From: Penicillus capitatus
Lineage: Eukaryota > Chlorophyta
Assembly: GCA_965649825.1 (NCBI GenBank)
Contig: OZ287712.1
Span: forward strand, 248,001 to 312,000
Length of the DNA stretch: 64,000 nucleotides
Reading direction: 5' to 3'
The notes under the pieces were generated by a model. It was given only the letters and a program-made list of their open reading frames with translations. It was not told the origin of the DNA and did no database searches. Numbering within the stretch: the first letter of the stretch is position 1; every line of letters starts with the position of its first letter. Of the stretch, positions 22,860-34,807 are shown piece by piece. Both the position numbers and the translations under genes were made by a program.

Positions 22860-23318
22860 GATAATCTCAATGCGCCGACCAACATTCCTCTCGATGCCTC
22901 TTCTCGAAATCACCTTATTACATTCTACGGCCGCATCATTCTGAAACAGTGTATTTCCTCATTCAGCACCTCAATGTGCCGCCTATTTTCCCCTAGGAGA
23001 AAAACGCCAGCTTCCCGTGTGGGCCTTCAGCTATGTTCAGTTATTCGTTTTGTTTTTCCATCTGAGACGGAGCCAGCTGCTCATCGGTCTTCGCTTGCGA
23101 TGGGCAGTAAGTCCTGTCGCGAAGTACGACAACTGCTGACGCGATTCTTTCCGACTCTGTTTTCCATGGCGTTGTCTCGCTACTCCGTTCAAACGAATAG
23201 TGCCGAGTCAGAAAGGTCTTTGCTGGAATGAGACCATGATTACCAAATAAACGAACACAGCTTGCCTTAGGTCTAGCTGTTTATTTTTGATTCCATTTGA
23301 CTTGCGTCTCTACTCAGG

Positions 23319-23567
23319 CTAGAGATAGGGAGTCAGATGGAAATTTTCTTTAACACTTATATCTTTTTCTATGCTGTTTTCGTGGTTTCTTTTTTCGAGC
23401 TTCCACCCTGGCCGGGGAAGCTTAAAATTAGAGGGGTTTTTCAGACCAATCACTGTCATAAGGATTGAAATTTCATTGCCTTCAACTCTGACGGAGTCAC
23501 GATTTGCACCAATATTCGCAACCACACTCCCCGTCTCTATCCGCGTCATCGCATCTCGTCCATCCAC
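23319..23567 (-). CDS. Unrecognised ORF beside the IS5 remnant
   Basis: 82 codons on the same strand as, and downstream of, the transposase pseudogene. Composition is normal and hydrophilic (MTRIETGSVVANIGANRDSV); no TM segment. I recognise no family and the start is unsure. It may be a fragment of a longer bacterial gene truncated by the IS. Confidence 0.25.
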   Translation of the reverse strand: MDGRDAMTRIETGSVVANIGANRDSVRVEGNEISILMTVIGLKNPSNFKLPRPGWKLEKRNHENSIEKDISVKENFHLTPYL

Positions 23568-23870
23568 AAAAAAACCAAACTTTAATATGAACCATATTTT
23601 GGGCTACATGCGATTAGGCTCAGTACTCATATCCAGAACAAGACGATTGTCGCGATCTAAATTGCCGATTTAAAAGTGTGCGCGTAACGATCACATCGCA
23701 TCGCAATACGCCGCCAGTCTTTCAATTTAGCAAAAATATCCTCAACTTTATGGTGCTTTTTATAACTCGTTTTACAATATCCTATTGGCTCCTTACGATT
23801 CCTGCGACAGGGAATACAACTCCCAATATTCTTATCTACAAGCATTTTTCTTACTCTTGAGCTATCGTAG

Positions 23871-24120
23871 CTGTCGCCTGGCGATGGGACTACTGCCTTG
23901 TTGTTGAGGGGTTCATGTGTTTAGGGGGCGTCTGCTGTCTAGTCATAAGGGCCAAGGGACCATTTCTTGTGGCTCTGACGGCTCACTAAGTCACCTGCCT
24001 AGGAAAGTCACGTCACCACGTGGGTACTTAATTAGGAAATCGGACCCTTCCAGACCTGCTCTGTAAAATAACGAAGTCTTCCGCTGTTAACTCGTTTGAG
24101 CGCGGCGCCTCCGCTGACAG
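23871..24120. mobile_element. 250-bp insertion B in the transposase, MITE-like
   Basis: Interrupts the transposase exactly after the Tyr codon of IADRGY. The target trinucleotide TAG (CTA on the minus strand) is present on both sides (23868-23870 and 24121-24123). The ends read CTGTCGCC... and ...CCGCTGACAG, a short imperfect inverted repeat. There is no coding capacity. It shares internal blocks with insertion A, such as CAGAGCC near the middle and TTACAGAGCA, so both belong to one family of short non-autonomous elements. Confidence 0.6.
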
Positions 24121-24201
24121 TAGCCTCGATCCGCAATCAGTACTTGCGCCGCCGGCAACTTAGAAAGCAAAACGTTTGCACCTTTGAAATCGCTTCTCTG
24201 A

Positions 24202-24602
24202 CTGATACGCGCGAATATCGAATTGTTAAAACAGACAGACGTTTGTTTCCTGTCAGAATGACTAGAGCAGTCACATCGTGACTGCCTAGATTTCCGAGGG
24301 TTCTGTCTCCGAGATGGCACTTACTAAGGGTTAACGTCACCTCAGAGTCCTTTTCCTATGGCTCTGAGAGGCTGGTGACTCACTTGTCCTGTCACTATTA
24401 GCACATAAATCCGTAGACGTGGCCTTGTAGATACCTTGCTCTGTAACACAGTGAAGACTTCCCCTGACATTTCCAAAAGGATGATGATTGTTTTGATAAC
24501 CCCCTTTTATAGTATTTTTCTGCATGACGTTATGATGGCGTCATGCTTCATGTCACGTTGTGACCTTCTCCTTCAGTTCTTCTCCCCTCCTGACAGTGAC
24601 AC
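24202..24602. mobile_element. 401-bp insertion A in the transposase, related to insertion B
   Basis: Splits the transposase between Gln codons of EGQ and QRSD, with TGA/TCA (possibly TCAG) duplicated at both edges. The blocks GGAAG(A/T)CTTC, TTACAGAGCA and CAGAGCCA occur in the same order and orientation as in insertion B. No ORF. The ends are less clearly inverted than in B. Confidence 0.55.
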
Positions 24603-25167
24603 TGACCTTCGCTCAGATGCAGCCGAATCGGACGCACCCTGCACCATCGCTCAGAACATGCAATTTGCTATTCATACCTCCAAAGATATTGAACGGTACG
24701 CCCGATCAAGCGTGGCTAGTTGCCCCTTTTTCAGGCTTGATGCCATACGATGTGCCTTCAGATGAGTGGCGTCAATCATCAGCATATCCGCCTCTGCAGC
24801 ATTTGGTTTGACCAGTTCTTCGAAGATATTCTTGAAAACACCGTTCTTGACCAGCACACAAAACGATGTAAAGTGTTTTAAGGGGTCGTATTCAGGCGAT
24901 GCATCACACCAGCGTGAACCATTGCCAATAATGAAGATAATACCGCTGAGAACACGTCTGTCATCGACCCTGGGACGGCCGTGTGTCTTTGGGAAATGGG
25001 GTTTAAGACGCGATATCTGCTCATCGCTCAAACAAAATAGATTGCTCATGGGCAGGCTCTGTTTTAGAGATATTGAATCGCTTTACTTTCCTGAGGTCAA
25101 TGGTTTCTGAGCCTAACGCTGTACCAGCTGGAGACGGGGAGGAACGAAATAGCTATACTGCCACTGC

Positions 25168-25362
25168 TTATTGCGCATAGGTGGTGGTTGCAGCTTTGCT
25201 GTCAGCATATGGTCTGCCGGTTCGGGTGCTAATCTCCACCCGGACAGCCGTCCTTTTTAGTTTTTTTTTTAATCCTTCTTCGCCTTGCTGATTTGTAAGC
25301 GCCAGGGCTTCACTAGATCGCTTTGCCTTCTGTCGAAAAATAGCCGAAACAATTAAACACAC
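25168..25362 (-). CDS. Unrecognised short ORF at the edge of the foreign segment
   Basis: 64 codons, Lys/Arg-rich (EEGLKKKLKRTAVRVEISTR), upstream of the transposase on the same strand. No family recognised. It may be a fragment of a bacterial gene. The stretch from here to 25565 shows nothing else. Confidence 0.2.
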   Translation of the reverse strand: MCLIVSAIFRQKAKRSSEALALTNQQGEEGLKKKLKRTAVRVEISTRTGRPYADSKAATTTYAQ

Positions 25363-25565
25363 TCAAATTGGTTTTTGTTCGATCATGCATGCACACACAG
25401 CCCTCCGATGAAAAACAGCGGTCAGTTCCACGATCTCAGTCATTGCTTAATAGCAAAGGTGAAGAACTGCTCCGACAACATCAGCAATGCACACCATCTG
25501 GCAATGGCCATCTGAGGTAAACAAGCATCTTCAACTGGCACTGAGGCAAAAGACCGTTCGTGCGA

Positions 25566-26652
25566 TGTAGATAACTTGAACTCTGTAATGCTGCTGAGTC
25601 ACTCGTCTTCGAACAGAACACTGCCACGCTCGTCCTTGCCGACAAGGCAGCAAGAAAGTATGGTTCCTTTCATGATGAAATCGGATGTCAGTCATGTGAT
25701 AAATGAAGTGCTCGAGACGAATGATCTTCCCACATCTCAATCGCAGAATTCGGATTACTGAACGGACAACGACAACGATGTCAACAAAGAGTCGTCGTGC
25801 CAAGCTGATGAGACTGAGACGGAAGACGTCTGCATTGCCGTACGACGTTATCGTGGACTCCGTTCTCTGTCCTCGGAAGGGCATTGTCCCAGAGATTGTT
25901 CTGATCCTCATTAAATACTTGCAGCAGGTGATGCTATTCTCCCAGGATGGTAGGATTGTTTTGTTTGTGGCGACTGAACCACGCAACCCGAATGTGCATT
26001 TCGACATCGATCTGACAAATCGATCGCAGTCGAACGAGATACTTCGCATACGTCAAATCGAATGTCGATTACATCTGGATGATACACATCGTTTACTGTT
26101 GTGACAAATGGAACTTCTCATTTGTACGAAGAACACTGGTTCATGTAATCTGCGTAAAACTAGTAAATCTCGGAGCCATGCTTCAGAATAAAGGAGCTGC
26201 CGAAGTCCAGGTTTCTCAAAGAAGACGATGTCTTTTGCAGATTCATTCAAAGCCTCCGCTGTGACGACAGAGAGGCCATCTTCAAACTGATTGTGTATTA
26301 CTGGACGATAAATGACACATGCGATACAAAACACTGTTGTGGGCAAAAAGGAAGAGATTCATGATCCTTTTTATGTGTTTTTCAGTACGCGTCCTCATAA
26401 TCAGCGACACGTTTAAGTCTTAAAGAAGATATCCGGCCTTTCATCGATTCTGACTTAAGCCGGCACTTGTTAGTCAGCCAGGAGAGCAAAAAGAACAGCC
26501 CTCATGGGAAGAACCTTTGTCACTGTACCCAGACTGACTGATGCAGTAAACGATACACTAGACTTGCGTTTATTCAACTGAAAAAAGACAAACTCCTGAG
26601 ACATAGCAAACAGAAAAGGTGTCATACATCTAAGCCACTGATGTGAAGCGAT
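25566..26652. repeat. Continuation of module R2 after the foreign insert
   Basis: Aligns with R1 from about 2670 to 3600 and leads into giant gene B exactly as R1 leads into gene A. The first 140 bp also resemble 19345-19480, giving diverged direct repeats around the foreign segment. Compared with R1 it has about 150 bp extra near 25830-25980. Confidence 0.65.
25778..26104 (+). CDS. Candidate short protein in R2, deleted in R1
   Basis: 108 codons starting MSTKSRRAKLMRLRRKTSAL, with a basic N-terminus and an F-box-like LPYDVIVDSVL segment followed by hydrophobic helices (EIVLILIKYLQQ). R1 has the same start region (about 2868) but lacks roughly 150 bp of the middle. No splice sites or homologue recognised, so it is a weak candidate. 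Confidence 0.25.
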   Translation: MSTKSRRAKLMRLRRKTSALPYDVIVDSVLCPRKGIVPEIVLILIKYLQQVMLFSQDGRIVLFVATEPRNPNVHFDIDLTNRSQSNEILRIRQIECRLHLDDTHRLLL

Positions 26653-29600
26653 TCACACACTGAAAGAGGGGCCTGGATTGTTTGGCAGATTGGAAGGTTC
26701 GCCACTTCGTTTGTGGCACAAGCGTCCGACGCATTGCGTCACACGTGTAAAAAGAAAAGCCCTCAAGACTCGGAGGGTGCTCCAATCCTGGACACCTTCC
26801 ATGCCTTGGTCCTCAAGGACAGCCTTCAGATAGATTTCCGCAGATTTGGTGAAAGTGTAGGACAGAACAAGGAAGAACCCACAGATCGCCATGGATAGCA
26901 AAAGTGTGAGGAGAATTTTGACAGCATCAGAGGTGCGATTGTCATTGAAGAACAAACCAGAGGCAAAGGTCAGCTGAGACACAACCAAAGATGCGGTCTC
27001 GAAGCCGTTCAGAAAACCATAAGGCTCGTCGAATGGCTGATAGGTAACATGGACATAGATTGCGAATGTGAGAATGCAAACAGCCAGGATCCCTTGGATG
27101 TTGGTTCCCAAGGGATAGGAGAAGGCAACCACGACGGTCAATACAGCCTTTCTGAGCATCACTATAGATTCCCAGAAAACAAAACGCTCCTTGTATGCGC
27201 GGTACAGGAATCCGGTGGCATCAGAGAACCAGGGATTCTGACCGGGTTTCTGAGAGCGTTGTCTGATCAGGACGTAAGCCAAAAAGGCAGGTAGTCCAAA
27301 GGAGAAGATGACGAGGACGGGCCAACCCGCAGTTGCGGCGAGCAGAGCATGAGATCCTTCATAGCATTTCAGGGAAGTATCGAGTGCCCAGTATTTGTCA
27401 GTATGCTCATCTTCGAAGTTGACGGAGTCATGCACTCTGATGCAGTGAAGCGTGTTGACGGCTGTCTTGGTAATTGACACGTAGGTAAGGTAAGCAACGG
27501 CCAGGAAACTGAGTAGTGCTCTCTTCGCGAAGTACCAGGTGTTTTCGTGGTACTTTCGCGTCAAGAAGATCCAGAAAATGACGTAGAACAGAAATATGCC
27601 TGCAGGGATGAGAAGGTGGATGATGGAACGCATGACGGATCTGGGTGGATCGTTGTGTCGATCAAACAGGCAGTCTACAGAGAGCGCGATCCCTGCAGTA
27701 GCAGCTCCGCTCAGGAAGTCTGCAAGACACAAGAGAGTGTCGCCAAGAGATTCTTGAATTCAGAAGCCCCATAGCATACCTGCCGCGAACAGCAATGAAC
27801 GCATCCAATTGGTCCAGTTCAGATTGATGATTGCAGCTGCGGCGATCACCTGAAGGAAATTGATGCCGATCTATGATACAGAGCAAGTCTGATATTGGAA
27901 TGTGTCAAAAGGATTTGCCTTGAAGATTTCGACGACCGTTCGCTTCGCGACTGTCGGATCCGAGATTGATGCTCTTTTCCTCGATACGGAATCGGGCAGA
28001 TCTGGGCGAGCACCTTCTGACGTTATCTCTCCGGTGTGCGTCGTCTCTACCAGCTCGAAGTGACCTGGAATGTTGTTGGTCGAGATTCTTTTCTTCGAAG
28101 GAACAAGACGACGATTTCTTCGACTGACCCGATCGGTCCGATTTTGATTCACCACAGGCATCCGTGTGTTCAAGTTGCTTCTGATTGCGAAGCTGGAGAG
28201 AAGGAACAACACAAGGATGGAAGCCACAAGAAGCATCGCCGTCTCAGCGTCCCGGTGGCATTCGTCGCACTCAAAGGACCAAGAGCGTCCATAACCAACA
28301 TCACAGGCGCCACAGAGGAAACCAGTGTAACCCTAATAAGGTAGAATGATTGGCAATTTCATTGCTGAGAATAGCCACACTTTTTTACACTGAGCCTCGG
28401 AGTAGTCTCTGTCTAATGTCTCTTCGATCTCGCAAGTCTCTATTTCATTCGTCAAGTCGTTCAAAGCATCTTCTCGGCCACTGAAGTCACACGCCTCTCT
28501 CGAAACACATTGCTGGACGTGACGAGAACAGGGGGACCGATGCCAATAACCCTTGTTTGGGTGGATGACGTTCGTAGTACAGTTACCGTTCTCCGGACAG
28601 GGCAGGCACATAGATGCATCTGAGTCAAAGTTGTATTGTGATCCACTGCAGCGGACACAGAGTGTCAAGTTTTCTTGGGCGAACTCCCCAAGCTGACACT
28701 CTCTGACTTCGACTTCGACGGAGAGCGGCTCCAGACTGGGTTCGCTGAAGTTCATTCGGATCTCGTATCGGCCTGGACGCTGAAATCCAGAGATCGGCGG
28801 GAAGCTCTTCTGCTTCTCATTCACCTGCGTGTTGAACTCTCCAGAGAACAGACCGTCCGGAGAGTACATCGTTGCCTGGACAAATGCATCCCCTTCGCCG
28901 AGGGCCGGACTCTGTCCGTACCCGTCCACGATCTCGACAAGAAGCATCGGAAGAGAGTCTCCGCTTCGGTGATTCCCAGAAACGAGTTCGTTGTTCTCGA
29001 TAGGCCGTTCACTGTCGTCTTGACCATTGCCGATTGCAAATCCGCTGACGGATCTCGCATACGAGGCAATGACTGGACCATACAGATCAGCCTGGTTGGC
29101 CGTCCAGTCTGGGCACATATCCTTGGTCGATTTTAGCAGCTCCAGTGCTTCTAGAGCGTCTGTCTGGTACAACTCAGGAGGCGTTTCTGTGTCTTTAGAC
29201 CAGCAGGAGTAACGAAGGACGTTCGGATCCTGTGTGAAGATGGCACCTCCGGATGTCTTGGCTCGATTGTTTGAGAACGTGCTGCCGGTCACTGCCACAA
29301 AGGTGCAAGAAGCATTTGATCTCGTGCAGTCTTGTTGATGTCGCTGAGTGGAAACATGCACCGCACCTATGGCACAATCATAAGAGTTGTTCTGCTTTCA
29401 AACTATAAAGACACCTCCAAGATCGGCACTGTTGTCATTGAATGTGCAGTTGTTCAGCTGCAGTGACAGAGATTGGGGCTCGGAGGAACCAAAAGCGATC
29501 GCTCCTCCATGTCCTTTTGCGTCGTTGTCGCTAAAGACGCATCTGGAGCACAGGAAGGTGGATGACGCATTCGCCAAAACAGCCCCTCCGTTTTCCTTGG

Positions 29601-32600
29601 CCATGCAATCGGAGATCTTGAGTTCATCAGCTGTGAGACTTGATCCAGTGAGTAAAATGCTTCCGCCACTCATTGCTTTGGAGTTCGATAGCAAAGTGTT
29701 TAAGATTGTCAATGAACTGTTCAGTGTTGCTGCGATTGATCCCCCAGCGACGGTAGCCTTGTCGTCCGTGAAATTAGACCTTGTCAGTTGTAACCTGGAA
29801 GTCTTCATGACGATGGATCCTCCGATGGCGCCCTTGTTTCTTCGAAAAGTTGTTGCATCTGCATTCATCTCAGCGTCCTCGAGGTAAGCGGCGCCTCCGT
29901 CGCTAACTGCTTTGTTGTTCTCAATTGTACAGTCATTAAGAAACACTCGCGCCTGCGTTTTAATGTATAGGCAGCCTCCAGTATCGGCTTTGTTGTTTAG
30001 AAAGGAACAATTTGTCGCCCGGAAGATGCTCGATAATTCACTGTACAGGCACGCTCCTTTCCCTTCCACTTCATTGCTCACGATCGATCCACCAATGACA
30101 ATCATTTCCCCTTCATGGAGACGAACTGCACCGCCACCTATGAGTGCGCGATTGGACGATATCCTTGAATTCTCCAGAACAAGTTTGCTGTTCGTGTAAC
30201 AACTGATTCCTCCAGCAGCTGAAGTGACGGTGTTGGACTCAACGATGCATTTCGATAGGTGCGCAAGTGTCTTGCTTTGAACGGTCAGACCCCCACTGTC
30301 TGGGGCCGAATTGGATTGCAATACAGAATCGGATAGATTGAACAAGGTTCTGCTTGAGCAACTGATTCCTCCTCCTACGACAGCAGCATTGTTGCTGCGG
30401 ATGATCAGATCGCTGCCAGCCGCGTTGCACGTGGCCAAGAAGAAGCCGCCTCCTTCTACAGTGGCTTGGTTCGACAAAAACAAGGAGTTCAGGATCGTTG
30501 TCTCACTCTGCTCGCATGCAAAGCCACCTCCGTTTTCCGTATCAGCTCTGTTTTCTGTGAAGTTTACGCTGAAAAGTGAAGTGGAAACGCGAATGACATG
30601 CACTCCGCCACCCGAGCCAGCGGTATTCTGTGATACGAAGCAGTCCTTCAGGCTGATCGTCGCAACCAAAGCACCCACACCTCCTCCAAAGATTTCTGCA
30701 GTGTTCCCAACGAAACTATCATTATCCACATCTGCTCTTGCTTCTTCGACCATTAAGCCAGCACCTTCATTGGCCTCGTTTCCTGTATAGCTGCATCTGA
30801 CAGACTCGACGCTTGAGTTCTTGACGGAAACTCCTCCTCCTTTCACTTGAGCAGAGTTCGCTGACCATGTCACTTCTTCCAGACGAGCGTTGCTTTCCTC
30901 GCGGATCCCTGCTCCACCACCGTCGAGGGTAGCGCTGTTGCCAGCGAAGACGCATCGGCGAACGAGAAGATCGTCTGAGGCGCTGCAGTCAAGGCCTCCG
31001 CCTGTTCTGGCAGAATTGTTGTTCACTGTGCATCTGCTAAGTTGCATCTGAGTGGATGCGGAGAGGAAGATACCTCCTCCCTTGTCATTTGCTGCATTCT
31101 CTTCGAAGGTCGTGTCCACGATCTTGCTCTCCGAAACGCCATCGAAGTGAATAGCACCGCCGCTGTCAGCAGTGTTCTTCGACATCACGGATCCGCGGAC
31201 GACGAGATCCCTCGATGCAGATATCTGCAGACAGCCACCGTCTCTGGCCGTGCCGTTGCTGCAGTCCAGTGCAGATACCCTCGACGAGCTGCTCTTCGTC
31301 AGGAGGATGGACCCTCCTCTTCCCGATGCATTGTTGCTGCGGAAGATGGAGGAGATCAGCTCCAGTATTCCATTGGAGACATAGAGAGCGCCTGCGTCCG
31401 TTGTAGCCGCGTTGTCTTGGAAGGAGCAGCCGTCGATCGTCAGATTTCCGTCGAAAGAGGCGATGGCGGCTCCGTTCTCTGCGGCATTGGACGTGAAGCT
31501 GCAGTTGGAGACTGAGAGGTTCTTTGTTGAATTCGACAGGATGGCAGCTCCAGAGAACACGGCGGAGTTCTCGCGGAACGAACTGTCGACGACAGTGGCT
31601 GTCTGAACACGGTCCAGCAGGAGAGAGGACTCTGTGGAGGTTCTGATATCGGCATTCCTCATGTCCAGGCTGCCTTCTACAACGCGGAGAACGGCGAGTT
31701 CGTTTGAGCTGGCGGTCAGACCTTCCACCGATGACGAGGAACCCGGCGGAGACGACATCAACGATAATGACGAGTTCTCTCCGGACAGTCCTGTGTTCCT
31801 CCGGAGCCTCAGTCCTCTCAGATCGTTCTCCGGTGCCAGTCTGGCAAAGCACTGATCGCCGCAAGTGTTGTTCGAGAATACGACATCGATCATCTCAACG
31901 GAAGAGCACAACGAGCTGGAAGCAGAGAGGCCACTTGCTCCGTTAAGCGAATTGCGCCTGAACGCCACGTGATGCAGACTGATCTTCCCCAGAGGACCCT
32001 CCCGGAGGCAGCTGTCAACCTGGACGATGGATGCGCCTTCTGCGTCCAATGTACAGCCCCGAAAGACCATATTGGCGAGGAGCACATTCTGAGACCTGTA
32101 CAGTCATAACGGTCAGTCACTTTGCCTGGTTGGCAGTTGCTGTGGCTGGATCTACCTTATGTGAAAGACTCCATCTTCTGACGGACATCTGAATCGAATC
32201 TTCCGGTCTGCCTTCGGAAAGATGCCATCGATGGGATCGGTTGATGGGACGTTGGAGCTCAGAGTGAGATTCCACTGCACAACAATTCGAGCAGACACTC
32301 GTATCTCGTCTTCGACATTCAGTAGGATGACATCGTTCTCTCTTGTGCAGTTGATAATGACACCGAGGTCTTCCGCTACGCCTTCCAGTGCCCTCGAGTC
32401 AATCAGCCACGTCCTTGACTCCTCGTCTAGCAGATCTGATATCTCCTTTCGCGTCAGCTGACACTCCGTATCTAATCACACCATACACAGTTCACAGTTT
32501 CGGTGAGACTAATGCATCGGTTGTTGTATTACCTTCTCCAACGGCGCCACGGGATCTTCTTTGGGATAGACCACGAGTCGCCGGGCGTTCCTAAGAACAA

Positions 32601-32979
32601 ACCATCATCCCTTTCTCCGAATGCTAAAGGGAAGGTAGATACCTGAGCAGCTGCAGCAGAACCGGTCACCTCTTGCGTCCACTGTGAAAGTCGTTCGCGG
32701 CGAACCCCTGGCAAAACGCGAACGTAATCAATCGCTGTTCATCGAACGAAGGAGCGAGAATGCGATGCATCGTAATGCAAATAATGACGACAGTTTAAGT
32801 TGCCAGCCAAGCATTCTTCTGAGACGACGTTTGGCTGACTCACCTTCGGACTGAAGACGCTCCGCGAAAGAGACAAGGATTTCTTCTCGGGACTGAGCTG
32901 CGGCTAGAGCAAATGTCAGCAGCAGCGAGCAAAGGAACATCGCGGTAGGGCATCCATGCTTTCTCGCAGTGGAAGGCAT
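26653..32979 (-). CDS. Giant beta-helix / multi-TM surface protein B
   Basis: Paralogue of gene A with the same eight exons: 32979-32844, 32590-32533, 32471-32156, 32095-29415, 29366-28381, 28332-27919, 27870-27780, 27719-26653. Exons 3-8 have exactly the same lengths as in A (316, 2681, 986, 414, 91, 1067 nt), and five introns are 48 or 60 nt. This argues that both copies are intact and selected. Signal peptide (CPTAMFLCSLLLTFALA), beta-helix repeats, Cys-rich EGF-like stretch and about eight TM helices are conserved. The most diverged part is the C-terminal third of the beta-helix (29400-30500), so ligand-facing repeats may be diversifying. The intron 27871-27918 is GC-AG. The same 1-nt phase mismatch occurs at the 5' exons. 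Confidence 0.85.
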
Positions 32980-34807
32980 CTCCTTCCATCTGTCCCTGTG
33001 ACTGTCAGGTCTGCCGCTGTGCGTAGGGAAACAAGATCCGCCATGTGTGCCTTTTTGGGCTTTGCGTTCAACCGTGCTGACCAACATGCCTCTCTGGCTA
33101 AAAAATCTGAACAAGCGACTATGATAATGCGAATCGAAATCCAGCGTTTAAATATGCTCTTTAGATGAAGCTTCGGGTCGGTGGACGACGAACATGAATA
33201 GCAACGAAGTTGAGAATCAATGACCACTGTTATGACCGAGAACTTGCCAGCTGTGTTTGCGTTTGGCCAGCACTTGCATCCATTGTCAGGAGGTCGCCAT
33301 CTCCCCAAGGCTACGAAGACACCCGAACGAAATCTTAGACAGCGCGTGTCAGCAATTCTGAAACACTAACGTCGGCTTCTCGCGCTTTTTCCTTTCCTCA
33401 CATGACCAGGCATTATTCCGACCATGCCTGTGTTTTTGCGCTGGCCATGTTCATTCGCCTGTTGAACTTCAAATGGCAGTGTTGCATGGAAACTTGGTGA
33501 AAGAGCTCCTAAAGTTAGAGACAAACGACTTCTTCCATTTCTCGCCGAAATTGTTTAGTTGCCGTGCCGAGAATCATGTCTACGCGTCTAAACGTGTTGC
33601 CGGCCGAGTGACATAGGCAGAGAGAGCGGCGGATCGTGCTCACTGTGAAATGCGCAAGACGGTCATGACCTGAAAGGAGGCTCGGGCTGTGGACGACAGA
33701 GTTTACTGTACTACTTGCCCCCTCAGCGGTAAGGGAGTTACGCCGAGGAAGCGCTTCGAGCACTGTCGTCACCTGTTAGTTTGTTCGTCATTTTGTTCAC
33801 CATGACATCGGTTGACGTAACCGATGCAAAACCTTCTCAGTGATTCTCTTCTGTCTTCGTCGGATAAAAGTTATGAATAAAAAGGGTATGCATATCTGTG
33901 ATATCAGGACAGCGTTGTGCATTTGTATTAGTGCAACCTGCTGATCAGAGTACCGGTTTTCAAGTAAGGTCAGAAATAAAGCGCTTTGATCCCCGCGGTT
34001 CACTTGGCTGCATTAGGGACATGAAGATAGAGAAATAAACATACAGCAGAAAAACAGACACCATAGAATATGAACAATGAATACCTAAACCGCACCTTTC
34101 TCGAGTGCAGATTTTGGACATTATATTCGTAGTCATGACGATGTCTTTGACAGGCCAAATGGATGTCGCGCAGGAAGTTAGTTAATCATGCAAACATCCA
34201 TCCGATCCTGTTAAGAAGTCTTTGGTGTTCTCTCTTCTTTTTCTCATTGTGACATTGATGGTTTCCGTTGTCCAGTTAAGGATTCATGTCAGTCGACAGC
34301 GCCGCTGTTCGCATTGCTGCTGCGATAGATGTGATACGGCTTCAGAATGTGTAGCACAGCACTACAGGGTGAGGCAAGTGGCTGGACGGCTGCTTCGAGT
34401 CGCCGGCAAGAGGTGCTTGCTGTCGTTTTCCTCGCCAGAATAGACATGCAAAACGGTGTGAACGATGCAAAGACGTGGATTCTTCAAAAGCTGTTTTACA
34501 ACAGTTCGGACACAGACAAGAGAACTCGAAACGGTAGCAACTTGACGAATGGCTCCGCATGTCGTGTGCCACGTCATCCTTCGTGTGGTTCTTACGTGAT
34601 TTGCAACTCAGCAAACACGCAGCTGTTAGTCACCGACACGACAAGGCAGACAGCACTGCGAACTTCACAGCATGCATAACGCCATTCAGAAACCGTGACA
34701 TCATAGAACTGCGCGGGTATGTAAGCAGCGCGAAAGTACTCTTCGCACAAAGAGTTCATTCTGTGAAACAAACGGCGAAGTCGATTCGTAAGCACTGTCC
34801 CTTCGTC
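32980..34807. other. Intergenic region between divergent giant gene B and C2
   Basis: Patchily homologous to 9938-11676. The closest match is the last 250 bp before the C2 start, including the TATA-like position. No gene supported. Confidence 0.5.

Larger units (their letters stand above)
23657..25049 (-). pseudogene. IS5-family (IS427-like) transposase pseudogene
   Basis: The N-terminal part (25049-24672) starts MSNLFCLSDEQISRLKPHFP and has the family block RVDDRRVLSGIIF and the DDE-region MIDATHLKAHR. The frame then shifts: LIGRT, GGMNSKLHVLSDG and RPIRLHLSEGQ lie in successive registers down to about 24603. After a 0.4-kb insertion the middle resumes at 24200 (QRSDFKGANVLLSKLPAAQ, IADRGY). 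After a 250-bp insertion the C-terminal part runs 23870-23657 (DSSRVRKMLVDKNIGSCIP, KLKDWRRIAMRCDRYAHTF). At least three frameshifts and two insertions make it dead. The family is typical of bacteria, including endosymbionts, so this is bacterial DNA. Confidence 0.85.
19481..25565. mobile_element. Bacterial/phage-type insert inside a eukaryotic repeat module
   Basis: Compared with R1, which continues uninterrupted, about 6.1 kb has been added here. The first 3 kb has prokaryotic architecture: small same-strand ORFs with tiny gaps, AAGGAGG sites and an ATGA start-stop overlap. The last 2.4 kb is more AT-rich and carries a bacterial IS5-family transposase pseudogene. Diverged direct repeats of about 140 bp (19345-19480 and 25566-25710) flank it. 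It is either transferred DNA that has decayed in place or a contaminant joined during assembly. Many frameshifts favour decay or low base quality. Confidence 0.65.
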
